The notes under the pieces: model-generated
What the model was told of the DNA's origin: nothing
The model's database searches: none
What the model saw: only the letters and a program-made list of their open reading frames with translations
NCBI GenBank assembly: GCA_033558025.1
Contig: JAUCEF010000008.1
Span: 1,612,001-1,676,000, forward strand
Length of the DNA: 64,000 nt
Reading direction: 5' to 3'
Origin: Phytophthora sp. 'mugwort'
Lineage: Eukaryota > Oomycota > Peronosporomycetes > Peronosporales > Peronosporaceae
In this document: positions 1 to 10,980 of the stretch, in pieces
How positions within the stretch are numbered: position 1 is the stretch's first letter
How the letters are laid out: every line of letters starts with the position of its first letter
Program-made: the position numbers and the translations under genes

Positions 1-2700
1 TTGGTTACTTACGGCGCAAGACACGTGATAATCGTCGGCAGAGGGTGTAAGGTGCCGACGAAAGCTAGAACTGCGGTGCCACATGTTGACCACCACTAAG
101 TAGCAGGAATTGAGGCCTGGTGGAAAGGAGAAAACTACTGGATCCATTACATGAATGTATATGACATGAAGCTGTGGAAAACTCAGCTGAGTCGATACGA
201 CTACTACTTGAGAGCTTACTCAGCTGAGACGTGCGAATACAGAACTGTGCAATCGCGACAAAGGTGAACACTTCAAGCGTTTCGAACTGGCAAGACCTTT
301 GGGGTTAGCCGGAGTCGGCACAATAATTTGAGCTTTGGCGTGTCGCAAGCAATTCGGTGGCGGCGTCCGTATGAGGGTCCCTCTGCGATGCAGAACTCGT
401 CCACACGGTGCTAAAGAACTCGTCGAGATTTGGCTCCTGGAAGGATGAGCTCCGGGGAGGCGAGTACCAGCCGCGCTGTCGATAGACGATGCCTTCACAA
501 TCAAGCAGCAAGGGAGGAAACTCAGCGAATTCGATGAGTAAGAAGCTGAGCTTACCAGAGGAGTCGACGCGAAACGGGTTGCTGAGGCCAAGGCCATAGA
601 CTCATCTGAACAGGTGATGCGATTGAGACCTTCTCTAGTGACGCTAAAGCCGTCTGGGCCAGACGATTTGTGGCTGTTGAGCGACTTCAGATGGAGTCAG
701 ATGATACGTGCACTTCAGCAGTGGTCTCAGTCGACCCAACTGGCTCGTTGTTCGTCTCCACGGGAGTTTGATCGTCCGGGTCTGCATGCAGCGCGATCCT
801 ATCGACGTTGACCTCGCTGTGTTCACTCCGGCGCGCCGTGGAGTCAAACTGCTCCGACGGATTATTCTCCGGGCGGCAAGGAACAGACCGCTGGGAACGG
901 CGCGCTTAACGGCGGAGAGGGACTGTTCTTAGCCATCTGAGTATACCAACAAGTCAGCTAAAGCATGACGCTATGCAGTTGAATGCGACGAAAGCCTACC
1001 CGCTCGGAGTGAGGGCGTCAACGTCAGCGACAAGGTGCACAGCGTGGGCGCAACTGGGAGTCGGGTTGCGAGAACATCGAGAATGAATGAGGCAATCTTG
1101 ACAGAAAGCGACGCAGCAGTTGAGTTGTGGTATTCAAGCACACACACATTCATCAGATGGGGTTACTTAGGCAAGAATCACAACAATAGCGGAGCTAGTT
1201 GGCCCTTGTTGGTCTGGGCTGAATTGCCCCTAGTGGTTCGGCCCTTCCGGGACAGTGGTGTCTCGCTTCCGCCGAGACCAAGTGCCCCAAGCCTGTCAAT
1301 ACACAGGAGGTCAGCTGAGCTGACTGTCTCTGGCTTAGATTAGATATCCCGTGTCCTTCACTAAAGAGCGGACGACGGCGCGTTAGCGCTCTGACGGGTC
1401 GCCGAGAGCAAAGACTTCTCGGCTAGAAGTGTTACGGTACCCGGGCCGTACGGTGTACCGGCCCGCCGAGTTCGGCAGGACTTGTTCCTTCGCGCTTGGT
1501 GAGACACGCCCTTCCCCATAGGCGACCTAGTTCTCTTGGCGCTACCAGTCAACACCCTACAAGCTATGCCTCTCGGGTGTCAACGGTAACCATAACCCAG
1601 CCCGTGCAGGGACTTCACGGACAGTGTACACTTGTTTTGGATTTGGAAAGAGTTACTCTGAAATTATGTATCTCCAGGGAGACCCCAAGGGGCTCCTCCT
1701 ATTGTTAACTATGTTCCTATACAAATATCAAGTGAAGTCAAGTGCGGTCGGTTCTCGACCGACCCTTCGCAAAGATCTCAATGTAGCCACCGGAGCTCAG
1801 CGATCGGCTAAGTCATCCAGTCGAGTACTCGAGTTTCCAGCGGACTTCGTACTCAACGGGTAGTACCGTGGCTACCTCTTAACTTCGATATGTAAACCAT
1901 CTAGAAAAACGCAAAGATACTGGTCAATTCACGTGCTCCAAATTTCAACTTTGCAGAAATGCTTCCAGTGGGAAAGGGATCGTACGTTCGGTTTCTGTTG
2001 GCCAATTCGAAGAAAAAAAAACAAATGATGGCTTAACGTCTTTTTTGTTTGACGGAGTCTAGCTAACCTAAATTGGCTCCGATTATAATGCCTCCCAAAA
2101 CGGTCATTTCGCAGTTTTAGTCTTAAGTTAGCATATTAATTCGATATCCGCAACGACATCACAGAAAATGAAGCACGCAAGATACCTCTCAACTCGCCTA
2201 CAACAGCCAAGCAATGAAGTTATGCCAGCACTTTTCCAAATCTGCCAATGTTGAATTTAGTAAAGTATCGCGTCTTTTATGCTCATGACACAAATCGTGT
2301 CCAGCAGTCTAAATACTCAGCTCTAACCGAATGAATATTTCGACGCGCTCAGTCATCGTATGTCAACGGTTTTTGCTTGCAACTTGCAAGTTTGTGTGCT
2401 GTAGTGACTATGCCCACAATTTGTCTCGCTTTTACACACATGGTCGATGCTGTTACAGATGATCCCGGAACCACTTACTTATTCCTCTTAAGGGTATTCC
2501 TCCGCCAGGGGCGTACCGAAGCATCAGATACTACCACCAATTTGGTACTTGTAGCCATTTATGCTCTCACGTCCTGGCTGCCCTTCGGCCTCGCTCAATA
2601 ACTCGCCATCGGGTGCTGGTATACCATGCCCTCGTCTATCTTCGTCAACTGCTGGGGACACACATGCATGCGAGTATCATAAACCCGAATAAGAGGACCC
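1..2700. other. Gene-free stretch
   Basis: No reading frame here resembles a protein I recognise; all open frames are short and without family motifs. The stretch from about 1430 begins with TGTTACGGTACCCGGGCC and is locally palindromic, which resembles the TG-start of oomycete Gypsy LTRs. I could not find a matching end or a second copy, so no LTR is called. Confidence 0.4.
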
Positions 2701-2738
2701 AATAACTGATAAGCTTAACGCTTAATACCTTAAACCCA

Positions 2739-3080
2739 ATGTCAGTGGTGGAGCTTATCAATCCACAACGGGAGAACACGATATATGAGCTCACTGACGA
2801 AGACTACTGCGGTGTCGAGGAGTATGATAGCGCTGACGCTGACGAGCCTATGAATTCGACGGAGGGTGTGTACCATGAATCGTTGACCCCTGATGCCGAG
2901 CTTGAGACTAAAAAACGATCGCCTCAAGTGGATCGCCAGGCTTCTAATCCGCGCTGCTTCAACGGGCAAGTCGGGCAGGTCTCTGAGGGGACTTATTGAG
3001 ATGTAGCGAGAACTGTGAGAGGAGCTAGACAGGAAGCAAGGGCATAGACAGTAGATGCCGTTGCTGGACTTCTTCTTATA
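2739..3080 (+). pseudogene. Relic of the C-terminal tail of a pogo/Tigger-type transposase
   Basis: An 86-codon open frame starts MSVVELINPQREN and continues with an acidic stretch (ELTDEDYCGVEEYDSADADE). In a neighbouring frame the sequence then reads LIRAASTGKSGRSLRGLIEM, a helical Arg/Glu segment, and ends in MPLLDFF. An acidic tail, a helical segment and a final hydrophobic/DFF box are typical of the C-terminus of pogo-type DDE transposases. No DDE catalytic domain is present upstream, and frameshifts and stops interrupt it, so this is a decayed fragment. The family assignment rests on tail similarity only; it could be an unrelated short gene. Confidence 0.4.
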
Positions 3081-3556
3081 ATCATCGCTGAGACTGAAAT
3101 TTTTGGAGATTTTGTTGTTTTCCATATTACGTTCAAAGTGTGAGCTACTTATTTTGGTTTCTGCTGGTACCGTATTTGCATTCCTGTTGAGGGTGTATTC
3201 CAAGAATAGGATTCACATTGAGGGGTAACAGAAGAATTTCCGGATGGTATTTCGTCAGCATAAAATACACTACAGTAAAGACAAGCCCGTTTTTAGGATG
3301 TTTTTAGTTGTATTTTCGGCTGGTCGATACATGTAGTAGCCCATTCCTTCCGCTTCAACAGCCGGCGGGTATGGTGGTCCCTGCGAAGAGTACCACCGGT
3401 ACTTAATTACGCGCTATCAACGATAATAACTAAATGTAGACCCGCTACAGTAACGTATGGACCACTACTGTACATGTACTGCACGGCAAGCGTACAATAT
3501 TTACGACCGATGACAACCAAGTAAAGATGTGGCCTTGGGCAGCACAGTCTCAAACA

Positions 3557-3572
3557 AATCACTTTGCAATTT
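3557..3572 (+). promoter_or_regulatory. Oomycete initiator (Inr) of the AA17 gene
   Basis: The 16-mer AATCACTTTGCAATTT matches the oomycete core promoter consensus GCTCATTYYNCAWTTT at 13 of 16 positions. It lies about 45 bp upstream of the ATG at 3608. That spacing fits the short 5' UTRs of oomycetes and supports 3608 over the upstream in-frame codon at 3527. Confidence 0.6.
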
Positions 3573-3607
3573 GGAGGATGGCCAAGAAACCGGACCATAG
3601 CAACAAG

Positions 3608-4521
3608 ATGTTTGCTCGAATTACGCTGGCGTGCGCCGTCGTCTTCACTTCATGTGTCAAGGGTCATGGCTACCTTAAGGAGCCCTCGCCATCGTGGAAA
3701 CACAGTCCGAACCCGGAGTGGGTTGTCAACATCGATAATTTCTGGGACATCGGATCGGGAGGAGATCAATGTGGTTTGTTCAAGACTATGGCTCAGAAGA
3801 AGAGCTTGAGTGTGAAGGACGTCGTGCTGGATATGGTCGGAGCTGGGAACGAGTGTGGACACACGCTCGCAGATGGTACCCCGCAAGCTATTCCTACGGA
3901 CGGACTGGCCAAGTGGCTGGGCAATAATGGAGGCGGCTTCACGCATGTCGGCCCCTGTGAGGTCTATATCGACGATATGCTCGTGTTGCATGGAGACAAT
4001 TGCGAGGATGAGTATCCCGGCGGTGACGTTGGCTCGACTGTCACATCGGACATGCCTGTCGATTACTCGTCGTGTACCAAAGACTGCACATTGACGATCT
4101 ATTGGCTGGCCTTTCAAAATGCCAATTGGCAGGCTTACAGTACGTTGGCAAACCTTGGAACTGTACTGCACACTCTTTGTGAATTTCTAGTGACGATTGC
4201 GTTGTTGTGATTTTCCTAGTCAACTGTGTCCCGCTGGCAGGAAGCGAGTCGACAACTATGAATTCGTCAACCAGATCGGCAACTACGTCGCCTACAGCTG
4301 CGGAGACCAAGCTCACGGAGGCCCCATTTGCTGCGTCTTCCTCGACAGAAACGCAGACGACTGACGCCCCAGCAGCTGAAGCCTCCGTGCTCACAACGGC
4401 GGCAACTGAAGCCCCATCCACGGCAACTCAAGTACCAGCGACGGAAGCTCCAGCGACGGAAGATTTGGGGGCGGAAACTAATACGAAGTGCAACGCTCGA
4501 TCGCGCCGTCTCCGCGAGTAG
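3608..4521 (+). CDS. Secreted AA17-type lytic polysaccharide monooxygenase (two exons)
   Basis: Exons are 3608-4139 and 4220-4521, giving 277 residues. The 80-bp intron (4140-4219) starts GTACGT and ends TTTTCCTAG; splicing yields QAY|INCVPLAG. The first 19 residues (MFARITLACAVVFTSCVKG) are a signal peptide. Cleavage exposes His20 as the mature N-terminus (HGYLKEPSPSW), the first ligand of an LPMO copper histidine brace. Conserved Cys and Gly-rich motifs follow (GDQCGLF, GNECGHT, GGGFTHVGPCEVYIDD, HGDNC). The second copper His is probably one of His85, His113 or His128; I cannot decide which. After about residue 190 comes a Thr/Ser/Ala/Pro-rich tail, probably an O-glycosylated linker. AA17 enzymes of Phytophthora oxidatively cleave pectin (homogalacturonan) during plant infection. 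Without splicing the frame stops at 4210 and loses NCVPLAG and the tail. Confidence 0.85.
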
Positions 4522-5196
4522 AAGTCTACCGTCTAGTTCCAGTTTTGGCTGGAACGCGTTGTTTGCTTGAGTTTGACAGTGATGTTGATGAGACAATATC
4601 TCGTCGTCTTGATATCTCTGTGCTTGTGACTGCACGTTTATCGGTCGCAAGCACTGATCATATGCACTCTGTCGTAGTTGCCTTTCATCAACCAAGCGCA
4701 GACATCAGTCAGATCCTAATCAGTTACTGAGCAAATTTTCTTGCTAAACTAGCAGCCATGAGTTTTATTCGAGTTAGATTCTACTTCTTTTCATGTTGCT
4801 ATCATTTGACGAGTTCTTTTGGTATCTGTTCGCTCCAATAAACCTCTTCAACGTGGCACCTCTTGGGTGTACCACCATCCAGACGGGTGGTCGTACGTAC
4901 TACTAGTACATAGTAGGAGCAGTATACTGTACGTATTCGCCAAATGTGTTTAAGTGGGTTATCATTTTCTCCTACTTGGTGATGCTTGTTAGCAGCATCA
5001 AAACGTCACTTGGGGACTTCTGTTGCTTCGCCAGCCTGGAGCTAGACAGCATCTCTTGTTTCTGGCAAATTTCTGATTCTATACTACGATAATAATTCTA
5101 TAAACTGTATCATATATTTCTTTTTTTCTGTTCGGGTACCAATATCGAATGCTCCCAGCGATCGCATTGTGAGCAACATGTAGACAGTATATCTAT
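4522..5196. other. Intergenic region, convergent gene ends
   Basis: AT-rich DNA between the 3' ends of the AA17 gene (plus) and the first mannosyltransferase gene (minus). I see no coding frame of substance and no RNA gene. Confidence 0.6.
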
Positions 5197-6588
5197 TTAA
5201 GCTACCGCGTCAAAAGCATAACACGAATCAAGCACGGAGAGCACGTCCATGCGGATTCCCAGGTAGAACATTCGCCGTCGCAGAAGTTGCGGGGCAAATT
5301 TGCTTGGTAGGGGGGTCGAACCGAAGCCAATGAGGCATTCCATCGGGAAATCCCCGTCGTAGCTGGTCGATGTACCGCCGTTCGGTCTTCGACTTTGTCG
5401 TGGCGTGACGTAGGATGGTGTAGGGTTGTACAAGACGTTGGTAGACGCTTTGCCTCGGTTCTGGAGACCTTCGGGAAACGGATCCAACAGCGCTTTGCCA
5501 TTCACGTACAGGAGCTCAGGTTTCTCGTTCTGTACAGGCATGAAATGCGCCAGACTACCGCATAGTGAGTCGGGGTGCTTCTTCATGTCTTGGTTCCGTG
5601 ACGACTCAATGACGCTGGGACCCCACGGCGAGAAGAAATATTCTTGCTTTGCTAACGCATAGGCAATCCAGAACGTCTCCTTGTCACCAAAGGAGAAAGC
5701 GCGCTCAAACCTCTGCACGGTAATCAGCCAGAACATGACCGCCATCGCCTGTCCCGAGCGTGACTTGTCCACCGCGACCAAGGACGAGTCCTGCTCGTGC
5801 GAGGCCTCCCCCCTGTACGCGTAACTGTGTTTCAGATTCGACGGAATCTCCACGGCTTGACTCAATCCAAACGCAGCGTAGTTGAACTCGTTCAGTAGCG
5901 TCTTCAAGTACCTCGAGTTGTTCACCTCTTGGTTGAACCACTCGTTGCTCTTCAGCACGCGGTCGTAGAAGAACGTCGTGCCTGTCCGCTGGTATCCCTC
6001 AGTGTGTCTCAACACCGCCGGGTCATTCAGAAACACGTCATCCACATCCATCAGCAGCACTTCCTTGATGTCCGTATGGTACAGTGCCAATGGTTTCAGC
6101 CACCAGCTCCGGAACTTCTCGGCCGTCTCGCGCTTCAGCATGCCGCGGTCCACGAGGTCCGTGCATGCGTCCACGACCTCGACTCTGGCGTCCGCTCTCA
6201 ATATCAACGCCCGGTTCTCGTCCGACATCTCGTCGGGGAAGCAGTGATACACCTGGATGAGCTCCTGGTTCCCGATACAGCGGAAATCCCGGATCAATGA
6301 GAGCCCCATGGGCACTACAGCGTTGTGCATGCACATGATGATCCCTTTGTCCCTCGTTACTGACGGGTCGAACTGTGTCGCTACGGTCTTCTGCTTGCGC
6401 TGGTGGATGCCGGAGTTGGCCCAGTGTCTGGATTGGGCCCCAATGGTGCTGAAGACGCTCGAAAGCAGCGACATGGACATCAACACGACGCCGCAGAGCA
6501 CAAAAAGAAAGAGCGCGGAGGTGCCTGCCCCGCGCCGCTGGTTCATGCGCGCGCTATGGCGACTCAGGAGCGAGCTGGTGCCCAGCAT
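5197..6588 (-). CDS. Putative alpha-mannosyltransferase, GT71 (MNN1/MNN2-like), copy 1
   Basis: 463 residues from an ATG, with no intron needed. Residues about 24-48 form one hydrophobic segment after a basic N-terminus (RMNQRRG), as in a type II Golgi membrane protein with a lumenal catalytic domain. The domain has the order seen in the putative mannosyltransferase family: a strand with [27 protein letters not shown], then FRSWWLKPLALY, the metal-binding LLMDVDD motif (Asp181-Asp184) followed by VFLNDP, and [12 protein letters not shown]. Members transfer mannose from GDP-mannose to glycans. It is a clear paralogue of the divergent gene at 6953-8329 and lies head-to-head with it, so the pair arose by local inverted duplication. 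The exact acceptor and linkage are not predictable from sequence. Confidence 0.8.
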   Translation of the reverse strand: MLGTSSLLSRHSARMNQRRGAGTSALFLFVLCGVVLMSMSLLSSVFSTIGAQSRHWANSGIHQRKQKTVATQFDPSVTRDKGIIMCMHNAVVPMGLSLIRDFRCIGNQELIQVYHCFPDEMSDENRALILRADARVEVVDACTDLVDRGMLKRETAEKFRSWWLKPLALYHTDIKEVLLMDVDDVFLNDPAVLRHTEGYQRTGTTFFYDRVLKSNEWFNQEVNNSRYLKTLLNEFNYAAFGLSQAVEIPSNLKHSYAYRGEASHEQDSSLVAVDKSRSGQAMAVMFWLITVQRFERAFSFGDKETFWIAYALAKQEYFFSPWGPSVIESSRNQDMKKHPDSLCGSLAHFMPVQNEKPELLYVNGKALLDPFPEGLQNRGKASTNVLYNPTPSYVTPRQSRRPNGGTSTSYDGDFPMECLIGFGSTPLPSKFAPQLLRRRMFYLGIRMDVLSVLDSCYAFDAVA

Positions 6589-6952
6589 GAGACCAACAGA
6601 GACGTAACAATACAGTAGGAGACTAGCACTGGTGTGACGTAGCCCTGGTTCAGAGGACGTGCAAACTTGATGGAGGTTAGGTTTACTGTACAGTAGGTTA
6701 AAATTTGTTTGGTAGAGCTGGACATATTACGTGATAAGGGTCGTTCAACGACAAGTTACTAAAGACAAAAGCAGCAGCAAATCGCGGCAGATGGCTCGGA
6801 GGAAGAGGCCCCCACTCCGATATGCAGTCTGATTTAGGAACCGCCCGGCAGAAAAGGCGGGGTATGCTCGCTTGATGGTCCAGACTGCCTTCTACCGCCC
6901 CCCTCCTCGTCACTACTAAGTATTTCGTTGCTTCCACTTGCTGCTGCCGGCC
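6589..6952. promoter_or_regulatory. Shared divergent promoter region of the two GT71 genes
   Basis: 364 bp separate the two divergent ATG codons. It must carry both promoters. I found no strong match to the oomycete Inr consensus on either strand; the GTCACTACTAAGTATTT stretch at about 6909-6925 is only a weak candidate for the plus-strand gene. Confidence 0.4.
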
Positions 6953-8329
6953 ATGGCGGCGTTCACGAAGCTGAAGGAGCTGGAAAGGGGCGGTGACCCT
7001 CTCGCGTCCTCTTGGAAACCGTCATCGAGGGACCCTTCGCTCTGGCGTCGCGCTGGACTCTTCCTCCTGTACTCTACCGCCCTCGTGTCCATCTTCAGTC
7101 TGCTGATGCCCAAACTAGTGACCCATCCGCCGCTCTTCCACGCGCGAGGCGCCAAGTTTGACCACCGCGTTGCACGTGACAAGGCCGTCGTGCTCTGCAT
7201 GCACGACGACGTGGTGCCCATGGGGCTGTCGCTCGTACGGGAGCTGCGCTGTCTGGGCAACCATGAGCTCATCCAGGTCTACCACTGCTTCCCCGACGAG
7301 CTGTCAGTCAAGTCGAGGGAGATGCTGTTCGCTGCAGACTCTCGCCTCGAGATCGTCGACGTGTGCTCGGACCTCGTCGAGAGCGGGAAGCTGGTGGAGG
7401 AGGCAGCCAAGCACTTCCGCAGCTGGTGGATCAAGCCGCTAGCGCTCTACCACTCGGACGCACCCGAGGTGATGCTGCTGGACGTGGACGATGTCTTCAT
7501 GCGTGACCCTGCAGTGCTAAGGACAACGGAGGGCTACAGTCACACGGGCACGACGTTCTTCTACGATCGAGTGATCCCGAGCGACCATTTTTTCAACCAC
7601 AAGATGGAGAACAACGTTTCGTACTTGGAAAATCTTTTACACACCTTTGACTACGCGAATATTGGCGTGAAGGAAGGATACGAGCCGAGCGAGCACTTGA
7701 AGCAGTCGTTTGCGTATCGAGGCGAGACTGCTCATGAACAGGACTCGTCGGTGGTTCTCGTAGACAAATCGCGCGCTGGACAGGCGATGGAGGCGCTGTG
7801 GTGGCTCATAACGAAGGAGCGATTCGACAATTCCTTCTCTTATGGTGACAAGGAGGCGTTCTGGCTATCGTTTGAGCTGGCCAAGCAGGAATACTTCTTC
7901 TCGCCTTGGGGGGTCAGCGTTATCGACTCTTCAACTAACAGGGACATGGAGACCCACAACGACTCGCTATGTGGCAGTATCGCACATTTCATGCCCGTAG
8001 AGGACGACAAAGCTGAGTTCCTGTACGTGAATGGCAAGGCGTTGCTGGACCCGTTTGCCGAGGGACTCACGAGCCACCACACGGCCACGACCAATGTGCT
8101 GTATAACACCAACCCAACCTATATTTCTCCTCGCCAAAGGCGCGCCCCAAATGGCGAGACTAAGACGGATTTCCAAGGTGGTTGGCCGAATGAGTGTCTG
8201 CAAGGTTTTGGCGCTACACCGCTTCCAGACAACTTTGCACCCCAGCTACTACGTCGGCGTATGTTTTACATGGGTACGCGGATGGGTGTGCCAGGAGCGC
8301 TGCAAGTGTGCTACCCATTTAATGGGTAA
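6953..8329 (+). CDS. Putative alpha-mannosyltransferase, GT71 (MNN1/MNN2-like), copy 2
   Basis: 458 residues. The frame is open further upstream, but the first ATG is at 6953 ([14 protein letters not shown]). A membrane anchor lies at residues 34-52 ([19 protein letters not shown]) after a basic stretch, giving a type II topology. The catalytic region parallels copy 1: [45 protein letters not shown] (Asp177-Asp180), VFMRDPAVL and [12 protein letters not shown]. Both copies end in a conserved block around [12 protein letters not shown]. All motifs are intact, so both genes look functional. Divergence is highest in the anchor and stem, as usual for Golgi transferases. Activity on GDP-mannose is inferred from the family. 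Confidence 0.8.
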   Translation: MAAFTKLKELERGGDPLASSWKPSSRDPSLWRRAGLFLLYSTALVSIFSLLMPKLVTHPPLFHARGAKFDHRVARDKAVVLCMHDDVVPMGLSLVRELRCLGNHELIQVYHCFPDELSVKSREMLFAADSRLEIVDVCSDLVESGKLVEEAAKHFRSWWIKPLALYHSDAPEVMLLDVDDVFMRDPAVLRTTEGYSHTGTTFFYDRVIPSDHFFNHKMENNVSYLENLLHTFDYANIGVKEGYEPSEHLKQSFAYRGETAHEQDSSVVLVDKSRAGQAMEALWWLITKERFDNSFSYGDKEAFWLSFELAKQEYFFSPWGVSVIDSSTNRDMETHNDSLCGSIAHFMPVEDDKAEFLYVNGKALLDPFAEGLTSHHTATTNVLYNTNPTYISPRQRRAPNGETKTDFQGGWPNECLQGFGATPLPDNFAPQLLRRRMFYMGTRMGVPGALQVCYPFNG

Positions 8330-9073
8330 AACAACTGGGCAAGTTGAGAGCACAAAAGCGATATGAGAACAAATACTATAGACTTATTATGTACAACGTC
8401 AGCGCCTCCATCGGTTCATGGGGGGGCTGCATTCCTCGCAATTGGCGCTGCGTTCTTCGATGCTCGCGCACTCACCACCCCTCTTCCAACTTCCTGCGTC
8501 CATCAGTCTCGTTGACAGATCTGAGAAACAATAGTAAACAAAGGAGGAATATCGATTGCAGTGTGTCTTAACTGCTAGCACCGTCCCTAGTAGTTTTCGT
8601 CAGTGTCAACAACATCAAAAAGGCACAGACCTCGCTGTCTAGCGGAGGTCATTGGACGTTAAGAGAAGACGGCGTGACTTCGGTTTTGAAAACGAAGTAC
8701 AAATATTGAATGTCCGTGAAAATCTTTAAAAGGAATACGCAATGTTGCCAACGAGCAATAAAATTAAATGAGGTAGAGTTTTTTTAGTATTAATGTTTTA
8801 ATGGTACATGTATTACTTTACTTTTTTCCTCCTGATTACCTTGGCTATGGCCTGGCGAAGAGTATTTTTTTGTAGTATAAGATTTATGAGATCCATAGCA
8901 CTGCATCAATACTTCATGTACTACTTTGGGTCAAGGAGTAAGGAGGGCAAGTCAAATTCCGGCCTGCTATCTTTGATCTTTATTTCTTACTTACTTCATT
9001 CACGAAATACTCAATAAATTCACGTTGCAATTATTTCAATTCGAGCGCAAGCCGTGGATCTTAGCGTCACTGT
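8330..9073. other. Intergenic region, convergent gene ends
   Basis: AT-rich DNA between the 3' ends of the second mannosyltransferase gene and the pseudokinase gene. A 69-codon hydrophobic frame at 8808-9017 has no recognisable features and is probably chance. Confidence 0.5.
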
Positions 9074-10540
9074 TCATACCGTCTTGACACTGTCTGCACC
9101 AGCTTCTTCTTCTAGAGCTTCTTTCCAGGCTAGTTCCTCCATCATGACAACGGCTTGAGCCATTAACGGCCGATCCGCAGGGTCGTGTGCAACAAATCGT
9201 TTGACAACGTCCCATTCATCATCACGCATGCCTTCAGGTCGTGGATAGCACTCCAGCTCCTCAAGTTGAGTCTTCACAAACTCGTCGCAGTCGAGTCCGT
9301 AGGGAATGTCGCCTGTGCGCGCTTCAATAATGCACAAACCAAACGCATACACGTCTCCAGCCTTTGACGGGTCTAATCCTCTTCCGAGATTGTACTCCGG
9401 ACCCTTCCAGCGATCAACGGCGCCATCCTCAGACCCTTTGCTCAGCTCAAAATGGCAAATCTTGGGTACGCCATTCTCAGCTACGAGAATGTGGGAACAC
9501 TTAAGATTTCCGTGTGTTCCGCCATGTTGGTGAATATAATGCAGTCCGTGACCAACCTGAAGAAACATTCGCCAGAATCGTTTGTGATTATTCTCGCGCT
9601 CCCCGGCAAAGTAGTGGATAAAGTTGCCATGAGCTGCGGCGTCTTCCCACACGACATAAGGCTGCAATCCGACAAGGGACTCCCCATACATCTTTGCCAC
9701 ATTTGGGTGTTCAAACCTGTGCCATATTTCAGTAGCATGCCAGAAAAGCTGCCTCGCGTAGCTTTTATCCGCGGACAGATATTGAGCCACAAGTCGGGTC
9801 TCCTGGTCGTATACTCCTCGCTTCACCTCGCAACTTGTGTCTCGAATCGTCTCGTAATCTGTCCCAAGCTCCACGTCCAGAGGTGCAATGTAAAACGCCG
9901 AGATTTTGGGCACATGCACGTTTGAGCATCTCACTACCTTCATCATCGTGTCACGAAGGAGTTTTGCTTGTAGAGGTGGGAGCTTCTGCTTGTGGTAAAC
10001 GAGTTCGAACTTCATAATCCCTAAGATTTCTGCCACTTGTGCGTTCGCAAGAAGAACGACGCTCTGCTTTGGTTTATCCACTCGAAGTTTAAACAACGCG
10101 TACATCCAGTCGCGCTGCTGCGCCCATTCGTCGCGCCACTTGGTCATCTCCGGGTGATTCTTCATCCCTAAGTACTCGAACAGCTGCTTGATCTCTCCGT
10201 GTAGTTCCTTGAGTTTCTCAAGTGTCGACCTCTTGGTAGCGAACCGCACGAGCACGTTTTGCTCTCGATGCTTGGTTACCGCGGCCTGGAATCTCGCGAC
10301 CAGTCGCCGGACGAGTACGAGCGCCAACACACTTGTAGGCAGATCACCTCGTCCGCATCCTCGTAGGGTCTGCTGTACGCATCGCAGTCGATCGTAGACT
10401 GCTGTGAACAGTTCGTAAAACTCGTCCCCCGCGTCCTGACACCGAATCCACAGGACATCAGCGTCATCTTTCGAGAAGGAGGAGATCGTCGAGTCGTCTG
10501 GTGCTAGGAAGGCTGCCACCAGTTCGGCAACGTGGAACAT
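9074..10540 (-). CDS. Protein kinase-like pseudokinase with helical N-terminal half
   Basis: 488 residues from ATG in a single exon. Residues from about 215 to 475 follow a TKL-type kinase fold: FEHPNVAKMYG, a GLHYIHQHGG helix, a catalytic-loop equivalent HGNLKCSHILV, a WKGPEYN in place of APE, and GDVYAFGLCIIEARTGDIPY. Every catalytic motif is altered: the VAIK lysine is Gln253, the HRD aspartate is Asn345 (HGN), the following Asn is His, and DFG reads HFE at 363-365. It should not transfer phosphate; a scaffold or switch role is inferred. The first 200 residues are mostly helical (RFATKRSTLEKLKELHGEIKQ region) with no domain I can name, vaguely like the helical bundle before MLKL-type pseudokinases. 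The frame is undamaged, so it is a gene rather than a kinase relic. Confidence 0.75.
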   Translation of the reverse strand: MFHVAELVAAFLAPDDSTISSFSKDDADVLWIRCQDAGDEFYELFTAVYDRLRCVQQTLRGCGRGDLPTSVLALVLVRRLVARFQAAVTKHREQNVLVRFATKRSTLEKLKELHGEIKQLFEYLGMKNHPEMTKWRDEWAQQRDWMYALFKLRVDKPKQSVVLLANAQVAEILGIMKFELVYHKQKLPPLQAKLLRDTMMKVVRCSNVHVPKISAFYIAPLDVELGTDYETIRDTSCEVKRGVYDQETRLVAQYLSADKSYARQLFWHATEIWHRFEHPNVAKMYGESLVGLQPYVVWEDAAAHGNFIHYFAGERENNHKRFWRMFLQVGHGLHYIHQHGGTHGNLKCSHILVAENGVPKICHFELSKGSEDGAVDRWKGPEYNLGRGLDPSKAGDVYAFGLCIIEARTGDIPYGLDCDEFVKTQLEELECYPRPEGMRDDEWDVVKRFVAHDPADRPLMAQAVVMMEELAWKEALEEEAGADSVKTV

Positions 10541-10980
10541 TTACTAGATGGAAACGCCGGGGTGACAATGCAGCTGCCCCAGTATGGGGAAGGTAGTACG
10601 TCGCACGTCCAGCTAGCTAGTCAGTCAATTTTAAGGAATGGCGGTCTGTTATACCGGTCGGACTAAGTGTAGCCAAAGGCGCGAGTGTTTTGTACAATAT
10701 GTACTAGATCGTGAGGAATATGAACTAGACCGTGAAGAAGATGTGGCGCTAGTCAGATTTCAAGAACAGGTTCAATTAGACTGGATACCCTTGGCGCTAT
10801 GACGGATGAATTTCCGTGTGGTCATGCGGTCGCTTTAATGCCGCGAAGAGCTTGGGTCGAGCTTCAAGCTTGTGATTTGATCTAATCAATCTTTGCAATT
10901 TTGGCGCATATAACTATGTTAGATGATACCGTGTAAACTCAACGAGGTTTCTATTTTAGGTTGACTGTTCGATGGTTCCC

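Noticed and set aside
2742..3203. 153-codon minus-strand frame
   Set aside because: Antisense to the pogo tail relic, with no recognisable feature.
3527..3607. Upstream in-frame start of the AA17 gene
   Set aside because: It would precede the Inr and bury the signal peptide after 27 residues; the ATG at 3608 gives a clean signal peptide and mature His.
6938..6952. Start of the second GT71 gene at 6938
   Set aside because: The codon is TTG; the first ATG is at 6953.
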